A stretch of 5,064 nt of DNA from Gammaproteobacteria bacterium (GTDB taxonomy: Bacteria; Pseudomonadota; Gammaproteobacteria; Steroidobacterales; Woeseiaceae), in the NCBI GenBank assembly GCA_003645495.1, contig QNFK01000182.1:1-5064 (forward strand), written 5' to 3'. The number at the start of each line of letters is the position of its first letter. The stretch's first letter is position 1. Under the pieces are notes generated by a model, which did no database searches, was not told where the DNA came from, and saw only the letters and a list, made by a program, of their open reading frames with translations. Shown one piece after another: positions 1 to 5,064 of this stretch. Made by a program: the position numbers and the translations under genes.

Positions 1-2138
1 GGATTGTAGGTTGCGTAGTTCCTCGTCTCGCCACCTTCATAGTGATGGCGTTCTGTCTTCCAGTTCGCCTCAATCGGTAAGTGACAGCCGCCGCAACTTG
101 TTGTCCATGAGGTATGACAGGTGTAGCACTCGATTTCATCATTGGAATGCGCGAGATTATCGGTCGACACGTTGGTACCCCATTGCTGGGTGCTGGTGTC
201 CTTACTCATGAGTTTTGCACGTGCCGCTTTCTCGTTGTAATTCGCATGTCCCGGTGTAACCGTGTCTTTCACCAGGCTGAGCTGCCATTCCAGGTCGGGG
301 TCCATCATCGAGCGCTGGTACAAAACGTCCTCCAGCCATTCGAAGCGGCGCCTGCCATCAGGTGTGCGCAAGGCTTCCAGATCAGCGCCGCCGGATAGTG
401 CTGCCGGCCCGGAGGTGTACAGGTTCGGGTATGACTGCGCGGTGCCGTGGCAATCCTTGCAATCGATCTCGACCGCGAGCGCTACTTCACCATAGATATG
501 TCCGTTGCCGTGGTTGTCCTGTGAGAAGTGACAGTCCACGCAATGCATGCCGACATCCACGTGGATGGAAGACATGTGAACTGCCTTGGAGAATTTCTCC
601 GGGTCCTCATCGCTGACGATAGTGCCCTCGTCGTCAAGCAGGTTTCCTTTCCTGTCGCGCTTGAAAATCGCACGGAAATTCCAGCCGTGGCCGTGGTAAT
701 CAGCGAACTGCGTGTCGTTGAGCTCCGGGTTCATTTCAGAAACCTGTTTCAGAAACTCGACGTCTGCCCATTTGCCGCGAACCGAGGCACCTTCCGGATT
801 GCGGTCGAGGATTTCACGCTGTTCCTCAATCGACGGGTACTGTTGTTCCTCTGGCCACATGGCCGGCGCATCCGATTCGTAATCCCACATCGTGTAGCCG
901 AGGTAGCTGTTCATGAACATGTTCGGCTGATGCATATGACAAACCATGCACTGGCTTGTCGGAACCGCGCGGGTAAATGTATGTTTCAGCGGATGGCCCG
1001 ACTCGTCCTTGTCGATAGTCGGATCCACAGTCTGCGTCTTGCCTTCATGACCGAACTGCGCATACACGCCAGAGTGGCGCGGATCGCGGTCGTTTGCGTA
1101 AACACTGTGACACGAAGAACAACCGGACTGACGATAGTCGCCCGGCTGGTCGTTGGTGCCCATAAACCAGGTGAACGGATCGTTGAGTCGCGTCTTGGTA
1201 ATGTTAATCAGCGGCACGGATATACGACCGCCGGTTCCCGGTCCGCGGTTTGATTGGCGAAAGTCCGGTCTGCCCGGTTCTTCGATACGTTGCAACTGGC
1301 CGAGGGCATTTGGCAGGCCGGTTTCCGGGAACAGGTTGCTTATGTTGCGGCCACCGCGTTCGAAGACCCTGAAAATGTCGCCGGGTTTAACGGATTCCCA
1401 CACCGGCAATGGGTATAAGGCCGGAATGATGCCGGCATCCAGCAGCGCTTGTTGATGCGCTTCTGCCACGGTTGGTCCATGCAGGACGACCGGATTACTA
1501 TCCTCATCGTACGATTCGCCAAGGATGTAATTCTTGAAAGGCAGGATTCCGTTGTTGTAGGCGGCACCACCCCACAACATCGCGCCGGTCGCATGCAGGC
1601 TGCGCTTCGATGCCTCGATTATCGGCTGGTGACATGCCCCGCAAGCGTCATTCGCGACCCGGAAGTCCGATGGGTTCATAAAACGAACGAATTCGCGGCT
1701 TTCGCGGTTCAGCAACGTATATGTTCGTTCCGGGTTGGCACTGTGTGGCAAATGCCACGATTCAGGATAAAGTGGCAACACATGCGCCAGCTCTGTCGCC
1801 GCTTCGTATTCCATGCTGCCGTGACTGGCTCCGGCACTAACGTTCACCCCGGCGTCGCCGCCGTGACAATCTGTGCAACCAAGTTGTACAGCGGGGCTAA
1901 CATGCATGGACTTGCTGTCGGTCTCCGTGTGACACGACATACATCCAGCGCTCTTCGCATCCGCATCTGCCACGGTTTGGTTGGCTGGCGCCGGGGGCGT
2001 CACTGCGTAATCGCGTTTAACCGGTTTTTCACCCTCTGATGCCGAGGCGACCAGGGTGGACAGCAAGACTGTCGCCAATATTAATGTGCCAATTTGTAGC
2101 GAAGCTTTCGGCATACGATTCATTATTGTTCTTTTCAT
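1..2138 (-). CDS. Exported multiheme c-type cytochrome (at least nine hemes), 3' partial
   Basis: The frame is open from ATG 2138 to the window edge, giving 712 codons plus two bases with no stop, so the C-terminus is missing. Residues 1-34 form a Sec signal peptide (MKRTIMNRMPK, a hydrophobic run, then VASA before SEGE). There is no lipobox cysteine, so it is not a lipoprotein. Nine CXXCH heme c sites are seen: CMSCH 66, CTDCH 88, CGACH 166, CSSCH 340, CMVCH 397, CVDCH 533, CKDCH 560, CYTCH 671 and CGGCH 682. Twenty-four other histidines (for example H79, H106, H182, H403, H482, H484, H526, H631, H664) could give bis-histidine ligation. No transmembrane segment follows the signal. Stretches such as SANPERTYTLLNRES (133-147) and NSYLGYTMWDYESDAP (410-425) look like conserved family blocks, but I cannot name the family. 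Hemes are attached in the periplasm by the cytochrome c maturation system; the protein then works in the periplasm, in the outer membrane or outside the cell. The barrel gene just upstream suggests electron transfer at the outer membrane. ATG 2123 and ATG 2114 are possible later starts; 2138 gives the best signal peptide. More hemes may lie in the missing part. Confidence 0.92.
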   Translation of the reverse strand, partial: MKRTIMNRMPKASLQIGTLILATVLLSTLVASASEGEKPVKRDYAVTPPAPANQTVADADAKSAGCMSCHTETDSKSMHVSPAVQLGCTDCHGGDAGVNVSAGASHGSMEYEAATELAHVLPLYPESWHLPHSANPERTYTLLNRESREFVRFMNPSDFRVANDACGACHQPIIEASKRSLHATGAMLWGGAAYNNGILPFKNYILGESYDEDSNPVVLHGPTVAEAHQQALLDAGIIPALYPLPVWESVKPGDIFRVFERGGRNISNLFPETGLPNALGQLQRIEEPGRPDFRQSNRGPGTGGRISVPLINITKTRLNDPFTWFMGTNDQPGDYRQSGCSSCHSVYANDRDPRHSGVYAQFGHEGKTQTVDPTIDKDESGHPLKHTFTRAVPTSQCMVCHMHQPNMFMNSYLGYTMWDYESDAPAMWPEEQQYPSIEEQREILDRNPEGASVRGKWADVEFLKQVSEMNPELNDTQFADYHGHGWNFRAIFKRDRKGNLLDDEGTIVSDEDPEKFSKAVHMSSIHVDVGMHCVDCHFSQDNHGNGHIYGEVALAVEIDCKDCHGTAQSYPNLYTSGPAALSGGADLEALRTPDGRRRFEWLEDVLYQRSMMDPDLEWQLSLVKDTVTPGHANYNEKAARAKLMSKDTSTQQWGTNVSTDNLAHSNDEIECYTCHTSWTTSCGGCHLPIEANWKTERHHYEGGETRNYATYN

Positions 2139-2153
2139 ATTTACACCAGCACT
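2139..2153 (-). promoter_or_regulatory. Short barrel-to-cytochrome junction with a weak ribosome binding site
   Basis: Fifteen bases separate the barrel stop (TAG, 2156-2154) from cytochrome ATG 2138. The minus-strand sequence AGTGCTGGTGTAAAT has only weak GGTG-type complementarity to 16S rRNA, and the start region just after it is A-rich. There is no room for a terminator or a normal promoter, so the cytochrome is probably translated from the same transcript, perhaps by coupling to the barrel gene. Confidence 0.45.
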
Positions 2154-4070
2154 CTAGTAAGCCAGCACCAAATTCAGGAGGAAATAACCGGCGTCCTCAT
2201 CCGGAAACAGGTCATCAAAGCCGTCCTCGGCAATGAGTTGCGCGTACGAGGCGCGAATAACAATGTTCTGTGACATCAGCGGTCGGTAGGTCAGCGATGC
2301 AGATACATCATGGCCGATGTGATCGTCGATGTCGGCCTGGTTGCGGGCCGCCTCGAGCACCTCAGTATGCACAAAGAACAGGCTGTTGAAATTGAATGAC
2401 AAGCGCAGCTTCGGCGTCAGGTCCATGTCGGCACCCAGACCGATCAGGATGATGCCCGGGTTAGTAAAGTTCGATTGCCCCTGTTCCTTGGAAGAACGCA
2501 AACTGTTCAGCACGCCGTTGCGACTCGACAATGCGACCCGACCGCCGCCGATTAACGGTACGGCCTGGCGAATCCAGTAGCTCGTATCGGCACCGGCAAA
2601 CTGCGGGTTCTCGAAAATTGCGTCGAAGCCCGTGGCCTTGTCGTCATACGGATCATCATCACCGCTGCCATACAGTGCAGATATACGCGGCCGGAACCAG
2701 TCGAAGTCCATGGAAAACTCGATTGCCGCGAAGCCAGCGCTAATGTCTACATCGTCATCGACGAAAACGCCCGGTGAGATTTCACCAAATGCGTAGTACA
2801 GCGACGTCGACATGTTGAGGCGTCCAAAATGCCCGTCGCCACTGTAACCGACGTAATAGACGTCGTAGTCACGCGGCGTTTCCCGGCCAAACGACGCGGG
2901 TCTCTGGATGAAGTCGTTTTCATCGAAGAACGACCCCGAACCTTCCCGGTTGCGGTTATAGACGATGGTTGCCTGTGAGGTAAAGCCGCGTACTGGCATA
3001 TCCTGCCAGTAGAGGTTGGCGACGAAGACATCATCGTCCCGAATATCCTCGCTCAGGTCATTCAAACCACTGTTCGTGTCCTTTTCAAGGCGCCGGAACC
3101 ATCCGAGGTTGTACTGGAAAATATTGTTTTTCCGCGTACCAAACAGGCGTACACCGAGCTGGTTGTCCTGGAAAAGAAAACCACGAAAATCCGATGAAAA
3201 TGGCTGAATGCCGATGCGAAAACTGTCGAAGTCGTAGCGCTCCGACACATTGCGCAGATGTTTGTCATAGAACAGAGCCTGTATACCGACATGATTGTCG
3301 CTGCGCGTCGTACCGTTCACCGGGTTTGCATTAAGGCCGAGAACTTCATCGATTGACGCATAGTTGAAATTGAATACCGGTGTAAAACGAATTTCATAAT
3401 CCGGTGGCCGGAAAACCGTATCGCCCTTGTAATAGACAAATTCTGTCGCGAGGTTTGTGACCAGCGCATATTGATCCGCGCTGCCAAACACATCGATACT
3501 GCCCGGTGCGTTGGTGCTGCTGCCACCAACCGGCGTCGGGACTTCGCGGACCTCGTAGATAGAATCCGAAATTATCGTGATATTGAAGAACTTGTCGTCC
3601 TTGACCGGCCTGTCGGCTTTCAGGAGGTTGCGGTTGTACGGATCCCAGATACTTTCCGTGTACCCGATCGCATCCACAATGCGCCAGCGATCCGGCAACG
3701 GCACTGATGCCACAAAATCGTTCAGGCCCGGTCGCGGTACCGGCGAGACAGCGTTTCTCGTTCTTTCAGGTCGGCCCGCCTGTTCGCGAGTGCCGAGTGT
3801 CAAATCAGCCCTGCTTGCCGCGTCAGACGGTGCCGGTTCGGCAGCAGTATCGTCACCCGATTGCGGGACATCCGGTAGCGGGCATGGCACTTCCCGATAG
3901 CCAGGCCTGCGCCGCGTCACGATTCGGCCATCGTCATCCTGGTAGCAGGTCTCCTGTGCGAGCGCGTTCGGCGTTGCGATAAATCCGCTGCCAGTCGCGA
4001 TGATGGCAGCTGCAAGAATGTAGCGAACCGTATTGCAAGTGACGAGTGCCAGGCTCATTCCGGGGTTCAT
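2154..4070 (-). CDS. Outer-membrane beta-barrel (porin-like) protein with DUF4124-like N-terminus
   Basis: This 638-residue protein is complete. I chose ATG 4070 because a perfect AGGAGG sits six bases upstream and the start falls just after the previous stop. ATG 4100 (10 more residues, its own GGGAG) is a real alternative; the open frame up to 4235 is too far into the previous gene. Residues 1-38 form a signal peptide ending NALA, with cleavage expected before Q39. Residues 40-64 (CYQDDDGRIV to VPCP) resemble a short DUF4124 module, with C42 and C63 likely forming a disulfide. About 65-120 is a low-complexity Pro/Ala/charged linker. From about 125 on, alternating polar/hydrophobic, aromatic-rich strands are separated by acidic loops such as GSGDDDPYDD (468-477). 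The last strand, LLNLVLAY, ends in tyrosine, the usual C-terminal signal for BAM assembly. These are the features of a large outer-membrane barrel. It lacks the N-terminal CXXC of MtrB-type conduit proteins. The multiheme cytochrome gene follows after 15 bases, so it may house or anchor that cytochrome. The barrel is well supported; the electron-conduit role is inferred. Confidence 0.85.
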   Translation of the reverse strand: MNPGMSLALVTCNTVRYILAAAIIATGSGFIATPNALAQETCYQDDDGRIVTRRRPGYREVPCPLPDVPQSGDDTAAEPAPSDAASRADLTLGTREQAGRPERTRNAVSPVPRPGLNDFVASVPLPDRWRIVDAIGYTESIWDPYNRNLLKADRPVKDDKFFNITIISDSIYEVREVPTPVGGSSTNAPGSIDVFGSADQYALVTNLATEFVYYKGDTVFRPPDYEIRFTPVFNFNYASIDEVLGLNANPVNGTTRSDNHVGIQALFYDKHLRNVSERYDFDSFRIGIQPFSSDFRGFLFQDNQLGVRLFGTRKNNIFQYNLGWFRRLEKDTNSGLNDLSEDIRDDDVFVANLYWQDMPVRGFTSQATIVYNRNREGSGSFFDENDFIQRPASFGRETPRDYDVYYVGYSGDGHFGRLNMSTSLYYAFGEISPGVFVDDDVDISAGFAAIEFSMDFDWFRPRISALYGSGDDDPYDDKATGFDAIFENPQFAGADTSYWIRQAVPLIGGGRVALSSRNGVLNSLRSSKEQGQSNFTNPGIILIGLGADMDLTPKLRLSFNFNSLFFVHTEVLEAARNQADIDDHIGHDVSASLTYRPLMSQNIVIRASYAQLIAEDGFDDLFPDEDAGYFLLNLVLAY

Positions 4071-4076
4071 TCCGGT

Positions 4077-4082
4077 CCTCCT
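4077..4082 (-). promoter_or_regulatory. Ribosome binding site of the barrel gene, overlapping the upstream stop codon
   Basis: Read on the minus strand the junction is TAGGAGGACCGGAATG. A perfect AGGAGG lies six bases before ATG 4070 and shares its first two bases with the TAG stop of the heme-binding gene. This decides the start of the barrel gene and suggests translational coupling: ribosomes ending on the first gene uncover or re-use this site. Confidence 0.75.
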
Positions 4083-5064
4083 ATTTCGCGTCGCAGACAT
4101 TGTCGTCTCCCGTCGCAATAAATGGTGCTTGTGGGCATTGCACGTAGCGCAGTCGAACGCCCTGCGGCGTAAGATTGTCAGCACGCCGGTCCATCGGTGC
4201 GTTGCCAACACCGTTGCTGAGTTCGAGTCCGGCATTGTGCAGGCCGAGGAAAGAAATCATGTCATCCTGGTCGATACCATCGCCGGAAACACCGATGCCG
4301 CCGACCAGCGTGCCGTTGCGGTAAATGGGCACGCTACCCGGGAAGATTTGCAGGCCGTTACCGACGCGGTTGTTCGCGACAGTCGGGGCGAAGGTCAGGG
4401 TATTGGGATCAACCAGTGCAACGCCGGCGCAGACCGGGCCAACATCGACCGCGATAACGCCGGCGGCGAAAAGAACGTGCTGCAATATGGCGTTGTATGA
4501 AAGGTCCAGCTGCAGCCCGGTGGAAAACGGGCTCCACTGTCCTGCGGGTTTGCTCAGCGGGCCTGCGTCGTTGGTATTAATGCCATCCGGGTAAAAAGGC
4601 CGCGACAAGTTGCCGCCGGCACGATCTGAAAAGGCGACCAGGCCGTTTGTCAGCGCATCCGGGTCTTCGACGAAAGCCTGCAAGGTCGTAACGTAGTCAT
4701 CGATGACTACCGGGGGCGAAAATGCCGGACCGGCGTCGCTGGTCGTCAGGTAACTGACATCCGGCAGTGCGCTCAGGAATGCTGCCGCGGTTGCTGACGA
4801 GAAGAAGGCGGCTGTACGCGCCTTCTGCAATGAAACATCAGCACCGAATACTGGCGCATCCCGACTGCGCACCATCCCAAGTATTTCACCCTCGGTATCG
4901 ACGACCGAAATCGTAACTCGTGCAAAGGTACTCAGTGGCTGGCGTATTTGCGCGCGTGCCCGGTTCGCAACGTCGAGGGCATTGCGGAAAATTATCGTAA
5001 CGTCATTTTGTGATAGTTCATCGCCGGCGAGCGCCGCGCCATCGGTGCCGGCTATCGGTGGATA
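4081..5064 (-). CDS. GlcG/HbpS-family heme-binding protein, 5' partial
   Basis: The frame stays open from the window edge at 5064 to a TAG stop at 4083-4081, giving 327 residues. The true start lies outside the window; the internal ATG at 4875 would cut through the conserved core and is not the start. Numbering from the first visible residue, about 22-90 hold a helix followed by VTISVVDTEGEILG and a KA-rich helix (QKARTAAFFSS). Residues 240-275 hold FPGSVPIYRNGTLVGGIGVS and then DQDD. These are the two halves of the GlcG/HbpS (DUF336) fold. In the usual family of about 140 residues they sit close together; here roughly 130 residues are inserted between them. Cysteines lie at 212, 310 and 324, the last two in a C-terminal tail. 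Family members bind heme or act in heme sensing or uptake; the specific role here is unknown. The next gene begins 10 bases after the stop, so the gene probably serves the same exported heme-protein system. An export signal, if any, would be upstream of the window. The family call is firm; the function is inference. Confidence 0.85.
   Translation of the reverse strand, partial: YPPIAGTDGAALAGDELSQNDVTIIFRNALDVANRARAQIRQPLSTFARVTISVVDTEGEILGMVRSRDAPVFGADVSLQKARTAAFFSSATAAAFLSALPDVSYLTTSDAGPAFSPPVVIDDYVTTLQAFVEDPDALTNGLVAFSDRAGGNLSRPFYPDGINTNDAGPLSKPAGQWSPFSTGLQLDLSYNAILQHVLFAAGVIAVDVGPVCAGVALVDPNTLTFAPTVANNRVGNGLQIFPGSVPIYRNGTLVGGIGVSGDGIDQDDMISFLGLHNAGLELSNGVGNAPMDRRADNLTPQGVRLRYVQCPQAPFIATGDDNVCDAK
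4107..4111 (-). promoter_or_regulatory. Possible alternative ribosome binding site for the barrel gene (start at 4100)
   Basis: On the minus strand GGGAG lies six bases before ATG 4100, inside the end of the heme-binding gene. Using it would add MSATRNRRTG to the signal peptide, giving a more positive n-region, and would overlap the upstream gene by 20 bases. It is weaker than the AGGAGG used by ATG 4070, but the two starts cannot be told apart with certainty from sequence alone. Confidence 0.35.

Noticed and set aside
528..1253. 241-residue open frame on the plus strand
   Set aside because: It lies antisense to the cytochrome, whose frame is proven by nine CXXCH motifs and a signal peptide. 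Its translation shows no recognisable domain.
1449..2039. 196-residue open frame on the plus strand
   Set aside because: It is an antisense shadow of the N-terminal half of the cytochrome, with no domain or convincing start context.
1..2138. Naming the cytochrome as MtrA, MtrC, OmcA or a nanowire cytochrome (OmcS, OmcE, OmcZ)
   Set aside because: The motif spacing and length do not match the compact decaheme or nanowire types, there is no lipobox, and the C-terminus is missing.
2154..4070. Assigning the barrel as MtrB/PioB
   Set aside because: Size and context fit a porin-cytochrome partner, but the N-terminal CXXC typical of MtrB is missing and the N-terminal module differs, so no gene symbol is given.
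4033..4500. 155-residue open frame on the plus strand
   Set aside because: It is antisense to the end of the heme-binding gene and the barrel gene's signal peptide; the minus-strand frame carries the conserved family motifs.

Overview
The window is a fragment of one densely packed operon read entirely on the minus strand, so transcription runs from high to low coordinates. It holds three genes. The first is the 3' part of a GlcG/HbpS-type heme-binding protein (5064 to 4081, 5' end cut by the window). The second is a complete exported outer-membrane beta-barrel protein with a small N-terminal cysteine-pair module (4070 to 2154). The third is a large exported multiheme c-type cytochrome (2138 to 1, C-terminus cut by the window). 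Only 10 and 15 bases separate the genes. No stretch over 300 bases lacks a gene, and I see no RNA gene, mobile element, CRISPR array or terminator.

The cytochrome carries nine CXXCH heme-attachment motifs in the 712 residues visible, plus 24 further histidines that could act as distal ligands. It has a plain Sec signal peptide without a lipobox. The barrel protein has many alternating, aromatic-rich beta strands and ends in a hydrophobic strand with a terminal tyrosine, as expected for BAM-assembled outer-membrane proteins. A barrel gene directly followed by a multiheme cytochrome gene, preceded by a heme-binding protein, is the layout of a porin-cytochrome type system. My reading is that these genes may move electrons across or onto the outer membrane of a diderm bacterium. 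That role is inference: nothing in the window shows the electron donor or acceptor.

The outer-membrane protein, the DUF4124-like N-terminal module, the moderate GC content and the gene style suggest a proteobacterium, most likely a gammaproteobacterium of the environmental (marine or sediment) kind. This assignment is tentative. The long plus-strand open frames are antisense shadows of these three genes.
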